From Treponema sp. UBA6852 (GTDB lineage: Bacteria; Spirochaetota; Spirochaetia; Treponematales; Treponemataceae): a DNA stretch of 64,000 nucleotides. Location of the stretch: the NCBI GenBank assembly GCA_002449305.1, contig DKDI01000006.1:67829-131828 (forward strand). The letters are read 5' to 3'. Below the pieces are notes generated by a model. That model did no database searches, was not told the DNA's origin, and saw nothing but the letters and a program-made list of their open reading frames with translations. The translations under genes and the position numbers were made by a program. Positions within the stretch are counted from its first letter, which is position 1. Each line of letters begins with the position of its first letter. This document shows, one piece after another, positions 1-8,307 of this stretch.

Positions 1-1
1 A

Positions 2-715
2 GGTTCAAGAGAATACACAGACAGTTTTCTATGCGAAACATTCAAAAATGCAGGGCTTTCCCACGTTCTTGCATTGAGCGGAATGCATCTTTCTTTTTTT
101 TCATCAATTGCCGGTGGAACTGGAAAAAGAATTCTTGGAAAAAAATTTGATTTTTGGCTTAGGCTTTTTGGAATCTTATTTTTCGTATGGTTTGCAGGAC
201 TTTCACCTTCATTGTTCCGCGCGCTACTTTGCTCATTGATTCTGCTTTTCTGCGGAATTTTCTTTTGTGTTCAAGTAAATTTTTTCAAGGTTCTTTGTTT
301 TGTATTTTTGCTTCACTGCATAATTTTTCCTGACGATATTTTTTCTGCGGCATTTATACTTTCTTACGGCGCGCTTGCAGGAATTCTTCTTTTTGGAAAC
401 GTGTTCAAATGTTTTTTTCAATGTTTTTTTCCTAAAAAAATTTCAGATTCACTTTCTGTTTCTGCCGGTGCTCAGAGCGCGACTTTTCCTGTAAGCCTTG
501 CGCTTTTTAAATCAGCAGCTCCAGGAGGAATTCTTGCTTCTGTTGCAGTATGTCCGCTTGTAAGCGTTTTTTTGACCAGCGCAATGGTTGCAATTCTGTT
601 TTCTTTTATGATACCTTTTCTTTCTCCGTTCTTTGGGGCTATAATGAATTTTCTTTATCAGATAATAAAATTGACGGCAGAACTTTTTGCGCTTTTGCCG
701 CTTGTAGAATTTTAA
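2..715 (+). CDS. comEC: ComEC/Rec2-family DNA uptake channel, C-terminal fragment (5' end outside window)
   Basis: The frame is open from base 2, so the gene enters the window already in progress; an internal ATG at 74 is not the real start. ComEC forms the inner-membrane channel that passes single-stranded DNA during natural transformation. The visible part begins with the conserved competence-domain stretch AGLSHVLALSGMHL, followed by SPSLFRALLCS and LSYGALAGILLF, all typical of this family, and then several hydrophobic segments. There is no metallo-beta-lactamase domain after the membrane region, so this is either the short form or the nuclease domain is absent. The stop lies 16 bases before the rsmA start, suggesting co-transcription. 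Confidence 0.8.
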   Translation, partial: GSREYTDSFLCETFKNAGLSHVLALSGMHLSFFSSIAGGTGKRILGKKFDFWLRLFGILFFVWFAGLSPSLFRALLCSLILLFCGIFFCVQVNFFKVLCFVFLLHCIIFPDDIFSAAFILSYGALAGILLFGNVFKCFFQCFFPKKISDSLSVSAGAQSATFPVSLALFKSAAPGGILASVAVCPLVSVFLTSAMVAILFSFMIPFLSPFFGAIMNFLYQIIKLTAELFALLPLVEF

Positions 716-731
716 ATTTTTGGGAGCAAAC

Positions 732-1619
732 ATGAATCATCCTGATTACAATTCGCCATCGGAACTAAAAGCATTTCTTGAGCAAGCAGGAATGGCAATG
801 CAAAAAAAATTTGGCCAGAACTTTATGATAAATCAGTCTGCAAGAGAAAAAATAATTTCTGTCCTTGAATTGAAAAAAGACGAGCTTGTATGGGAAATAG
901 GACCTGGACTTGGCTGCATGACAGAACTCATTCTTTTAAGCGGCGCAAATCTTGAAGTCTTTGAAATCGACAGAGGCTTTATTTCTATATTAAAGCAGTT
1001 TTTTAAACAGCAGGAAAAATCAGGGCAGTTTAAAATTGTTGAGGGCGATGTTTTAAAAAACTGGAAAAAAGCTCTAAACGAAAACCCGCAAAAGCCTGCA
1101 AAACTTTTTGGAAATCTTCCATATAATATTGCGGCGACTTTTATTGCCGATACAATCACAGAAAATGTTGTGTTTGAAAAATGTGTTTTTACAGTTCAAA
1201 AAGAAGTTGCCCAGCGGATGGCAGCAAAAAAAGGCACTGAGAATTATTCGGCATTTAGTGTTTTATGCCAGTGGGGCTACAATGTAAAACTGGATCTTGT
1301 TCTTGGCTCCAGCAGTTTTTGGCCGCGTCCTACAGTTTCCTCCCAAGCAGTTATTATGACAAAAAAAGAAAAGCCTTTCAGCGGAAACTCTGCGCTCTTT
1401 GTAAAAGTCGTCCATGCTCTTTTTTCAGCAAGAAGAAAAACAATTCAGAACAACATAAAGCCTCTTCTTGCGGAAAATATTTCAGCGGAAGAATTTTTTG
1501 AAAAATGCGGAATCTCTAAAACTGAACGCGCGGAAAATTTGGCAGTAGAGGATTTTATAAGAATTTCAGATATGTTGAGCCAACTCAAGCAATCTGATAA
1601 AATACAACAAGAGGCTTGA
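732..1619 (+). CDS. rsmA: 16S rRNA adenine dimethyltransferase RsmA (KsgA)
   Basis: Transfers four methyl groups from SAM to two adjacent adenines in helix 45 of 16S rRNA, a late step of small-subunit assembly. The 295-residue protein has the expected opening KKFGQNFM, the SAM-binding EIGPGLG near residue 55, an acidic VFEIDR motif, and the catalytic NLPY motif near residue 128. I chose ATG 732 because GGGAG sits 5 bases upstream; a TTG at 720 in the same frame lies before this binding site. The gene follows the comEC fragment closely and ends 3 bases before the next gene, so it is part of a housekeeping operon. Identification is secure. Confidence 0.95.
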   Translation: MNHPDYNSPSELKAFLEQAGMAMQKKFGQNFMINQSAREKIISVLELKKDELVWEIGPGLGCMTELILLSGANLEVFEIDRGFISILKQFFKQQEKSGQFKIVEGDVLKNWKKALNENPQKPAKLFGNLPYNIAATFIADTITENVVFEKCVFTVQKEVAQRMAAKKGTENYSAFSVLCQWGYNVKLDLVLGSSSFWPRPTVSSQAVIMTKKEKPFSGNSALFVKVVHALFSARRKTIQNNIKPLLAENISAEEFFEKCGISKTERAENLAVEDFIRISDMLSQLKQSDKIQQEA

Positions 1620-1622
1620 AAA

Positions 1623-2339
1623 ATGACAGCAGAACAAATTGCAGAAAATTTTGAATCAGTTAGAAATCAAATAAAGGAAGCTGAAAAAAAATCAGGCAGA
1701 AATGAAGGCTGCGTAAAACTTTGCGCTGTAAGCAAATTTCATCCTGCAGAAGCTGTCTTGGCCGCATTAAAAACTGGACAGACGCTTTTTGGCGAAAACC
1801 GTGTGCAAGAAGCCTTTGCAAAATTCACGCAGATAAATTCAGTTTCAAAAATAAAACCTGAGCTGCATATAATCGGAAGCCTTCAGACAAACAAAGTAAA
1901 AAAAGCAGTTGAAATCGCATCTTGCATTCAATCCGTGGACAGAGAAGAACTTTTGGCGGAAATTGAAAAGCAATGCGCAAAAATAGAAAAGAAAATTGAA
2001 GTGTTCTTTGAGATTCATACAGGAGAAGATTCAAAAAGCGGCTACAAAGAAAAGGCCGTATTGCTGAAATCCGTAGAAAACTGCGCAAATGGAATTTATC
2101 CGCACATTGTTCCAAAAGGCCTTATGACGATGGCTCCTTTTACTCAAGATGAAAAACTTATACGCGCATCTTTTTCTGAACTAAGAAATTTAAAAGATGA
2201 ACTGAATAAAAATTTCCCTTCACTTGAAATAAACGAGCTTAGCATGGGAATGAGCGGCGACTACAAAATTGCAATTGAAGAGGGAAGCACCTTAGTCCGC
2301 ATAGGAACGGCATTGTTTGGAGAACGCGACTATTCTTAG
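1623..2339 (+). CDS. YggS-family PLP homeostasis protein
   Basis: A 238-residue member of the YggS/PROSC family, a monomeric TIM-barrel protein that binds pyridoxal phosphate and buffers its supply; it has no well-defined catalytic reaction. The family signatures are visible: LCAVSKFHP (PLP lysine), FGENRVQEAF, LHIIGSLQTNKVK, and near the C-terminus LSMGMSGDYKIAIEEGSTLVRIGTALFG split over the usual phosphate-binding loop. The start is three bases after the rsmA stop, consistent with translational coupling. Length matches the family. No anomalies. Confidence 0.93.
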   Translation: MTAEQIAENFESVRNQIKEAEKKSGRNEGCVKLCAVSKFHPAEAVLAALKTGQTLFGENRVQEAFAKFTQINSVSKIKPELHIIGSLQTNKVKKAVEIASCIQSVDREELLAEIEKQCAKIEKKIEVFFEIHTGEDSKSGYKEKAVLLKSVENCANGIYPHIVPKGLMTMAPFTQDEKLIRASFSELRNLKDELNKNFPSLEINELSMGMSGDYKIAIEEGSTLVRIGTALFGERDYS

Positions 2340-2343
2340 CAGA

Positions 2344-2829
2344 ATGAAACATTTGCATTTTATTTTGATTATTTTTATTTTATCTCTTTTTTTGCCGTTG
2401 CAGGCTTTTTCGCAGTCTTCGGAAAATGCAGATTCAACTCCAGAACCATACACCGAAAATGAGTTTCCGCAGTGGTCAAAAGACTTGCGGCGGTTTGAAA
2501 TTGTTTCCCTCGGAGCAGTTCCGTTTGTCGCAATCAGTGTGAATTTGGGCTACAGCGCGTATCAGTATTTTTCCGGGAACTCTTCAACATTTGAAACACC
2601 TTTCAGCAAGGGAACTTCTTTTACGGAAGGGGAACAGATGAAAATTTTTTGCGCTTCAGTTGGCGCAGGAATAGTTATTGGGCTTTCAGACCTTGCAATA
2701 AATCTTGTAAAACGCCACAACGAAAAAAAACGCCAGCAGAAAATCCTTGAAAGCCACGATCAAATTATAGTTGTTCCGTTTCAGGAAAATGAAAATATAA
2801 AAAATGAGAATTTAAATTCGGAGCAATAG
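2344..2829 (+). CDS. Exported or membrane-anchored protein of unknown function
   Basis: I do not recognise this 161-residue protein. ATG 2344 gives a clear Sec signal peptide: two charged residues then a hydrophobic run ending LPLQAFSQ, a plausible signal peptidase I site. After a polar stretch there are two hydrophobic segments, around VSLGAVPFVAISVNLGY and SVGAGIVIGLSDLAINLV, and a basic then acidic C-terminal tail. An upstream in-frame TTG at 2317 overlaps yggS and would spoil the signal peptide. It starts 4 bases after yggS and its stop is directly followed by the ATG of the next gene, so it belongs to the same operon. Function unknown. Confidence 0.7.
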   Translation: MKHLHFILIIFILSLFLPLQAFSQSSENADSTPEPYTENEFPQWSKDLRRFEIVSLGAVPFVAISVNLGYSAYQYFSGNSSTFETPFSKGTSFTEGEQMKIFCASVGAGIVIGLSDLAINLVKRHNEKKRQQKILESHDQIIVVPFQENENIKNENLNSEQ

Positions 2830-3810
2830 ATGTCTTTTTTTACAAACAAAGTTCCTCCAACATACAAAGGCGAAATTCGACTAGATAAATATATCGCATC
2901 TCTTCCAAACGGAATGAACAGAAGCAAACTGAAAAGCGGAATTGTCTGCATTCAAGTGAATGGAAAAAAACAGAAAATTTCGTGCCAAGTAAAGGCAAAT
3001 GATATAATCGATATTCAGTGGGAAGAAAATGTTCCAGACAATATTGAGCCGGAAAATATTCCGCTTGATATTATCTATGAAGATGAAAATGTCTGCGTTG
3101 TAAATAAAAAACAGGGAATGGTAACACATCCTGCCGCAGGCAACTGGAAAGGAACTTTGGTAAACGCGCTTTTATATCACTGGGAAAGAGAATCAATCCC
3201 TGAACTTAAGGAAGGGCAGGTTTCAAAAATTCTTTCGAATCGCAGACCTGGAATTGTCCACAGGCTGGACAAAGAAACTTCCGGCATAATTATAACTGCA
3301 AAAAATCACGACACGGAAGAATTTCTTTCATCCCAGTTCAGAAACCACAGTTCAATTGTAAAAGAATACATTGCAATCTGCATAGGACGGCCTCAGCATC
3401 AGCATGGAATTATTCAGACAAATATAATCCGCGACCCAAAAGAAAGAAAAAGATTCAAGGCAGTAGTTGGCACGGAAGAAGGAAAACCAGCCGAAAGCTA
3501 CTACGAGTGCATAAGCTGCTATGGAGAATATTCATTGATGAAAGTCCGGATAAATACCGGAAGAACTCACCAAATAAGGGTACACATGAAATACCTAAAC
3601 TGTCCTATTCTTGGAGATGGTATCTATGCTCATCAGGACAAAAAGTTCCCAAAGGCAAAACTTATGCTGAATGCAAGGCTTTTAAAAATAAAAATTCCAG
3701 GAAAAGAAGAGCTTTCAACTTTTAAATCTCCAACTCCGGAACGTTTTATAGAAGTTATGAAAGTTTTAAAGCGCGACTACACAAAAGTGATTCTTCCAAA
3801 GGACAAGTAA
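2830..3810 (+). CDS. RluA-family pseudouridine synthase with S4 domain (RluD-like)
   Basis: Converts specific uridines of structured RNA, most likely 23S rRNA, to pseudouridine. The 326-residue protein has an N-terminal S4 RNA-binding domain (about residues 15-75, with RLDKYIAS and a VNGKK turn), the family motif VVNKKQGMVTHP, and the catalytic loop IVHRLDKETSGI whose aspartate is the nucleophile. GRTHQIRVHMKYL near residue 245 is the conserved binding segment. Domain order and length match RluD and RluC types; I cannot assign the target position. Its ATG directly follows the preceding stop codon. A second synthase of the family follows 6 bases downstream. Confidence 0.92.
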   Translation: MSFFTNKVPPTYKGEIRLDKYIASLPNGMNRSKLKSGIVCIQVNGKKQKISCQVKANDIIDIQWEENVPDNIEPENIPLDIIYEDENVCVVNKKQGMVTHPAAGNWKGTLVNALLYHWERESIPELKEGQVSKILSNRRPGIVHRLDKETSGIIITAKNHDTEEFLSSQFRNHSSIVKEYIAICIGRPQHQHGIIQTNIIRDPKERKRFKAVVGTEEGKPAESYYECISCYGEYSLMKVRINTGRTHQIRVHMKYLNCPILGDGIYAHQDKKFPKAKLMLNARLLKIKIPGKEELSTFKSPTPERFIEVMKVLKRDYTKVILPKDK

Positions 3811-3816
3811 CAGACA

Positions 3817-4545
3817 ATGGATGCAGAAAAACAGATACAGATTGTCATTGAACCGTCAAAAGAAAATCCGTTCGTTGTTATAAAAAAGCCACGTGGACTT
3901 CCAAGCGCTCCGCTTTTTGAAGGGGACAAATGCGCATTTTCTCAAGCTGCAAAACTGTACCCATATATTTTGGAAGTTTCCGGGAAAAAGGAAATAGAGC
4001 ACGGACTTGTGCATAGAATTGACACAGAAACAGAAGGCTTGCTTTTAATTGCCGCAACACAAGAATGCTATAACGTATTTATAAATTTTCAACGTGAAGG
4101 CAAGTTTTTAAAAGGATATTCTGCAAAATGCCAGAAAATTGAAAAACAGATTGAAGGATTTCCTCCAGCTGAATTTCTGATAGAAAACAAATCAGATAGT
4201 GTAAAAAAATATACAGTCTCTTCAAGGTTCAGGCCTTTTTCTTTAAAATCAAAGCAAGTCCGCCCTGTAACAAACGGCTCTGGAAAAGCGGCGCAGAAAA
4301 AATGCAGCGAAAAAATTTACACAACGGAAATAATTTTGGACACAGAAAAACTTTTTGCAAAATGTTCTATAAAAGAGGGCTACCGTCACCAAGTAAGATG
4401 CCATTTAGCTTGGCTTGGTCTTCCAGTCCGCGGAGACAAGCTTTACAATCCGCTTTGCAGCCAAAATGAAGAAATGCAGTTCTTTGCGGACTACTTAAAA
4501 TTTCCTCATCCTTTAACCGGCAAAATTATTGAATGCTCCTACTAA
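3817..4545 (+). CDS. RluA-family pseudouridine synthase without S4 domain
   Basis: A second RNA pseudouridine synthase, 242 residues, lacking an S4 domain. The catalytic motif LVHRIDTETEGLLLIA carries the conserved Asp, and EGYRHQVRCHLAWLGLP corresponds to the RTHQIR segment. The opening VIKKPRGLPSAPL fits the substrate-loop motif. A basic insertion around residues 135-165 (KSKQVRPV, GSGKAAQKK) may help RNA binding. It is the last gene of the comEC-to-rlu run, 6 bases after its paralogue. Substrate RNA and position cannot be told from sequence; RluA- or TruC-like specificity are both possible. Confidence 0.85.
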   Translation: MDAEKQIQIVIEPSKENPFVVIKKPRGLPSAPLFEGDKCAFSQAAKLYPYILEVSGKKEIEHGLVHRIDTETEGLLLIAATQECYNVFINFQREGKFLKGYSAKCQKIEKQIEGFPPAEFLIENKSDSVKKYTVSSRFRPFSLKSKQVRPVTNGSGKAAQKKCSEKIYTTEIILDTEKLFAKCSIKEGYRHQVRCHLAWLGLPVRGDKLYNPLCSQNEEMQFFADYLKFPHPLTGKIIECSY

Positions 4546-4579
4546 TTAGCCCAAATACTAATTACGTTTCTGTTTCTTA

Positions 4580-4608
4580 TTGACTTTTGTTAAAATGTTG
4601 TTTATATT
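4580..4608 (+). promoter_or_regulatory. Sigma-70-type promoter of the efflux operon
   Basis: TTGACT at 4580-4585 and TATATT at 4603-4608 are separated by exactly 17 bases. The predicted transcription start lies at about 4615, inside the inverted repeat that follows, as expected for a repressed promoter. It sits in the short gap between the pseudouridine synthase gene and the TetR-type gene. Confidence 0.75.
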
Positions 4609-4611
4609 TTG

Positions 4612-4631
4612 GTTACCGATTATTCGGTAAC
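4612..4631 (+). promoter_or_regulatory. Inverted-repeat operator, probable TetR-family binding site
   Basis: GTTACCGA and TCGGTAAC form perfect 8-base arms around a 4-base spacer. The site overlaps the predicted transcription start and lies 13 bases before the ATG of the adjacent TetR-type regulator, the classic autoregulatory arrangement. Binding is inferred from position and symmetry. Confidence 0.75.
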
Positions 4632-4644
4632 ACTATGGGCAATT

Positions 4645-5937
4645 ATGGAAAAGAAGCAGAATTCAACAAGGGACAAAATCATCCAGTCAGCATTCTCTTT
4701 TTACGATATGCTTTTTTTTGAAAGAATTTCACTTTCAAAAATTGCTGCAAAAGCCGGCATTACAAAACCTGCTATTTACAAACATTTTAAAAGCCGCGAA
4801 GACTTGGAAAACGCAATGAAGTCTTTGATTCTTAGCGATATTGCCGATACAATCAAAAGCTGCGGAAAATATAAAAACGAAGAAACAATCCTTGAAAAAG
4901 TCATAGTTCTTCTTTGCAAGAAAAAATCGTATTTTTACTTTATACTTTCCAATTCACTTGAATTCAGCATTGACAACTTTTTAATGGAGATAGAGAAGCA
5001 CGATATTGCTGACTTAAATTTAGAAACCATTTTTGACAGTTGCGGAAACGTTGCAGACATTGAAGTTTACAAAAAAATTCTTTTTGTTTCCGCCACAATG
5101 ATTTTTTTCCAAGGCGCAAGAGACTTTATTCTGCTAAACAAAAAGCTACCTGATTCTGATGAAAATATTCAGGAATATGCGGAAAAACTTTCCAAGTTCA
5201 TTATATCCGGCGGACTTGGACATGACATAAAAGACACTGACGCTCTCAGGCTTTCCCAGCTTGACCTTCTTTGCAGCAAGGAAATTCAGTCTTTAAAAGA
5301 GCCTTGCAAGTTTTTTATAGCCATCGGAAATGTTGTGCGCCGTGTGGGATTTTCAAAAACCACAATTGAAGAGCTTGCAAAAGAGCTTGGACTTGCAAAA
5401 AGCAGCCTGTACACAAATTTCAGCTCAAAAAAAGAAATGTTCGAAGCTCTCATAAAAGAAGAATGCCTGAATTTATTTCACGTTATCAAGAAGAATCTTC
5501 TTTATGCAAAAAACAGCGCGGAATGTGTCTACATTTTTATGGAAACAGAAATTGAATTTTTCCTAAAGAGAAAAGGCTTGCTTTATGTTTGCCGCTGGCT
5601 CACGTTCCAAAATTCAAAGGATGATTTTAAAATCAAGGCAATGCACGAAAAAAGAGAAAAGACAATTGGCAAAGACGAGCAGCTTGACTTTACGTCTTTT
5701 ATTCTCAACGCCGACATTATAACCCAGATTCCAGATTTTGGAACTCCAAAGATGGATGTGCAGATTATGTTCTCATGGATTTTCCATATGCCGATTTTTT
5801 TCTTGCTGCACAATGATCTTCATGATTTTCCAGAGGAATCAGTTCACGCTGCAATGAAGGACTTTTTTTATTGCATGGAAAAAGGAATTAATTTTATTGA
5901 TAATAATGAAAATAATATTTCAGGAGGAAAGAAATGA
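4645..5937 (+). CDS. Tandem TetR/AcrR-type regulator with two DNA-binding domains
   Basis: A 430-residue transcription factor made of two TetR-like halves. The first helix-turn-helix (about residues 10-55) reads ISLSKIAAKAGITKPAIYKHFKS; the second (about residues 225-270) reads TTIEELAKELGLAKSSLYTNFSS followed by KKEMFEALI. Each is followed by a helical region that would be the ligand-binding half. TetR proteins are normally about 200 residues with one such domain and act as homodimers, so this looks like a covalent dimer. ATG 4645 was chosen because the in-frame TTG at 4609 lies upstream of the operator. Its stop overlaps the ATG of the TolC-type gene, so it probably represses its own efflux operon. 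Confidence 0.88.
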   Translation: MEKKQNSTRDKIIQSAFSFYDMLFFERISLSKIAAKAGITKPAIYKHFKSREDLENAMKSLILSDIADTIKSCGKYKNEETILEKVIVLLCKKKSYFYFILSNSLEFSIDNFLMEIEKHDIADLNLETIFDSCGNVADIEVYKKILFVSATMIFFQGARDFILLNKKLPDSDENIQEYAEKLSKFIISGGLGHDIKDTDALRLSQLDLLCSKEIQSLKEPCKFFIAIGNVVRRVGFSKTTIEELAKELGLAKSSLYTNFSSKKEMFEALIKEECLNLFHVIKKNLLYAKNSAECVYIFMETEIEFFLKRKGLLYVCRWLTFQNSKDDFKIKAMHEKREKTIGKDEQLDFTSFILNADIITQIPDFGTPKMDVQIMFSWIFHMPIFFLLHNDLHDFPEESVHAAMKDFFYCMEKGINFIDNNENNISGGKK

Positions 5938-7349
5938 TTTTCAGCAAAAAGACATTTTTTAAGATTTCAGTCTTGCTTGCTATGTCTGGAGCTTTTGTCT
6001 TTGCTCAGGAAGCTTTGGTGCAGAACACTGAATCTGACAAAAAAACTGTAAACCTGACAATTTACGAAGCCGTGGACTATGCGCTTGAACACAGCCATTC
6101 ACTCAAGACTGCCGACATTGACCTTGAAATCAAGGAGCGCGCCGGAAAAAACGCATGGAATGTTTTGCTTCCTACAGTTCAGGCTACAGGAACTCTTAAC
6201 AGAACAACAGACATTTCTTCAAATTTGTCAGGAACAAACACAATGATGAAACTTCACGGACTTCCTGAAATTGAAGAGACTGAAAGCATGAAATGGACAG
6301 GAATCGCAAGTCTTTCTGTTGACTGGAATTTCAGCCTTGCAATGATTCAGCAGATAAGAGCTGCAAAAGCGGGCTACGAAGCCGGAAAAATCAGCTATGA
6401 GCAAAGTCTTGTTGAAACAGAAGTAAATGTAAAAAAACTTTTCTACAGACTTCTCTTGCAGCAGGAAAATTTAAACTTGCAGAAAACAACTCTTGAAAAT
6501 TCAAGAAGACGCATGGTTCAGGCAGAAGCGAACTTTAAAAATGGAATGGTTCCAGAACTTTCAATGCTCCAGGCGCAGGTTACATACCAGAACAAAAGCC
6601 CGGAAGTAGCCCAGATGGAGCGTAAATTCCGCCAGCAGCTTGATACTTTTGCATTCCTTTTGGGACTTCCAGTTGGAACAGACATTGTTTTGCAAGGAAG
6701 CATTGAGCCTTTTTATGTTGACTTGCACTACGACACTCTTATTGAACGCTACGGAAACAACAGCCTAGACCTTCAGTCAATTGACAAGAACATTGAGCAG
6801 CGTCAGCGCAACCTTGACGCTTTAAATCTTAGCACTTACACACCGTTTTTCAATCTCAGCTACGGATTCAAGCCTATGCTCACTGATTTTCTTGACGCAG
6901 ACAAAGGCGGATTCCCTACAGGCGGAGATTGGACAGATTCAGGCTCTATAAGCTTTACAATCGGATGGAACCTTACAAACATTCTTCCGTTCTCGTCAAA
7001 CAGGCAGCAGGCAAAAGACTTGCAAGCAAATCTTGACAAGCTCAAGGTAAGCAGAGAAATGCTTCTTGAAAAACAGAAAATGACTGTCCGCAAATCCGTA
7101 GACACATTGATTCAGGCACGCGAGCAGATTCAGTCCATGAACAGAAGCATAACACTTGCACAGCGTTCTTACGACATGACAGTACGCGCTTACCGCAACG
7201 GAACAAGAGAACTTCTTGATGTGCGCGATGCAGAAGACCAGCTTAACACTGCAAAGTTCGGACTTGCAAAGCAAAAGTTCAACTATATTTCAGCATTGCT
7301 TGACTTGGAAACAACTCTTAATACAAAACTCACTGGAGGAGAAAAATAA
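5934..7349 (+). CDS. TolC-family outer membrane efflux protein
   Basis: Outer-membrane channel of a tripartite RND exporter. The 471-residue protein starts with a Sec signal peptide ending AFVFAQE and continues as long amphipathic helices with TolC-type repeats: LTIYEAVDYALEHSHSLKTA near the start, NFKNGMVPELSMLQAQ at mid-length, and the matching AYRNGTRELLDVRDAEDQL near the C-terminus. That duplicated pattern is diagnostic of the OEP family. ATG 5934 overlaps the regulator stop by four bases and a GGAGG lies just upstream. The adaptor gene starts two bases after the stop. The exported compound is unknown. Confidence 0.92.
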   Translation: MIFSKKTFFKISVLLAMSGAFVFAQEALVQNTESDKKTVNLTIYEAVDYALEHSHSLKTADIDLEIKERAGKNAWNVLLPTVQATGTLNRTTDISSNLSGTNTMMKLHGLPEIEETESMKWTGIASLSVDWNFSLAMIQQIRAAKAGYEAGKISYEQSLVETEVNVKKLFYRLLLQQENLNLQKTTLENSRRRMVQAEANFKNGMVPELSMLQAQVTYQNKSPEVAQMERKFRQQLDTFAFLLGLPVGTDIVLQGSIEPFYVDLHYDTLIERYGNNSLDLQSIDKNIEQRQRNLDALNLSTYTPFFNLSYGFKPMLTDFLDADKGGFPTGGDWTDSGSISFTIGWNLTNILPFSSNRQQAKDLQANLDKLKVSREMLLEKQKMTVRKSVDTLIQAREQIQSMNRSITLAQRSYDMTVRAYRNGTRELLDVRDAEDQLNTAKFGLAKQKFNYISALLDLETTLNTKLTGGEK

Positions 7350-7350
7350 A

Positions 7351-8304
7351 ATGAAAAAAACAAGTGCAAAACTACCTTTTATCTTGATGGCAGCGGCAAT
7401 CTTGTCATCCGCATTGGTTTCCTGCAAGGAAAAATCAGAAAAAACAGCAAAGGAAGAAGAAGCTGAAACAATTTATGCTGTAAACGCAGACATTGTTCAG
7501 GCCGGAAACCTTGACGACTACTTGGAATTCGGCGGAGACGTTTCTTCTGTTTCCGCAGTTGACGTTTACCCAGACGCAGCAGGAAAAATCTCACGCATAA
7601 GAGTTGCTGTAGGCGACCTTGTAAAAAAAGACCAGATTATAGCCTACGTTGATCCAAGCCGTCCTGGAATGAACTACAGCGAAAACCCTGTAAAATCTCC
7701 TATTTCAGGAAGAGTAACTTCATTTCCGCCAACAATTGGCACAATGGTTTCACAAAGCTATTCAATTGCAAAAATCAGCGACACAGACGAGCTTCAGATA
7801 AAGGTAAATGTAGCAGAACGCTTCATCAGCAGAATCCGCGAAAACCAGACTGCTGTTGTAAGTTTTGACGCATATCCTGGAGTTGAATTTAAGGCACGCG
7901 TTTTTGAAGTTTCTCCAGTTTTGGACACAACAAGCCGTACAATGCTTGCAAAGCTTAAAGTAGAGCCAGCCGACTCAAGAATAAAGGCAGGAATGTACGC
8001 CCGTGTAAAGCTCATCACCGACACAATCGAAGGAGCCGTTGTTGTTCCAAATGACGCCATTGTTTACCGCGACGGTAAGCCTTATGTATTTACAGCAAAA
8101 TCAGAAAATGCGGAATCCAGCGTAAACATGGTTTCTGTAAAAGAAGGTCTTTCCGTAGACAATAAGACAGAAATTCAGGAAGGTCTTAAAGAAGGAGACG
8201 TTATAATTGTAAAGGGACAGTCTCTTTTGAGCGACGGTTCCAAAGTAAAGATTCTTTCAATTTCTGGAAAAGCAGTTGAAAGCAAAACCGAAAACAAGGA
8301 CTAA
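7351..8304 (+). CDS. RND efflux periplasmic adaptor (membrane fusion) lipoprotein
   Basis: Connects the inner-membrane RND pump to the outer-membrane channel. The 317-residue protein has a lipoprotein signal with lipobox LVSC, so it is anchored to a membrane by a lipid. Then come the halves of a biotinyl-lipoyl-like domain (DVYPDAAGKISRIRVAVGDLVKKDQII and SPISGRV), a beta-barrel segment containing GVEFKARVFEVSPVLD, and the membrane-proximal end with VVVPNDAIVYRDGKPYV. The hairpin between lipoyl halves is short. ATG 7351 has GGAGG about 12 bases upstream; an upstream in-frame start overlapping the TolC gene would destroy the lipobox. Four bases separate it from the pump gene. Confidence 0.92.
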   Translation: MKKTSAKLPFILMAAAILSSALVSCKEKSEKTAKEEEAETIYAVNADIVQAGNLDDYLEFGGDVSSVSAVDVYPDAAGKISRIRVAVGDLVKKDQIIAYVDPSRPGMNYSENPVKSPISGRVTSFPPTIGTMVSQSYSIAKISDTDELQIKVNVAERFISRIRENQTAVVSFDAYPGVEFKARVFEVSPVLDTTSRTMLAKLKVEPADSRIKAGMYARVKLITDTIEGAVVVPNDAIVYRDGKPYVFTAKSENAESSVNMVSVKEGLSVDNKTEIQEGLKEGDVIIVKGQSLLSDGSKVKILSISGKAVESKTENKD

Positions 8305-8307
8305 AAT

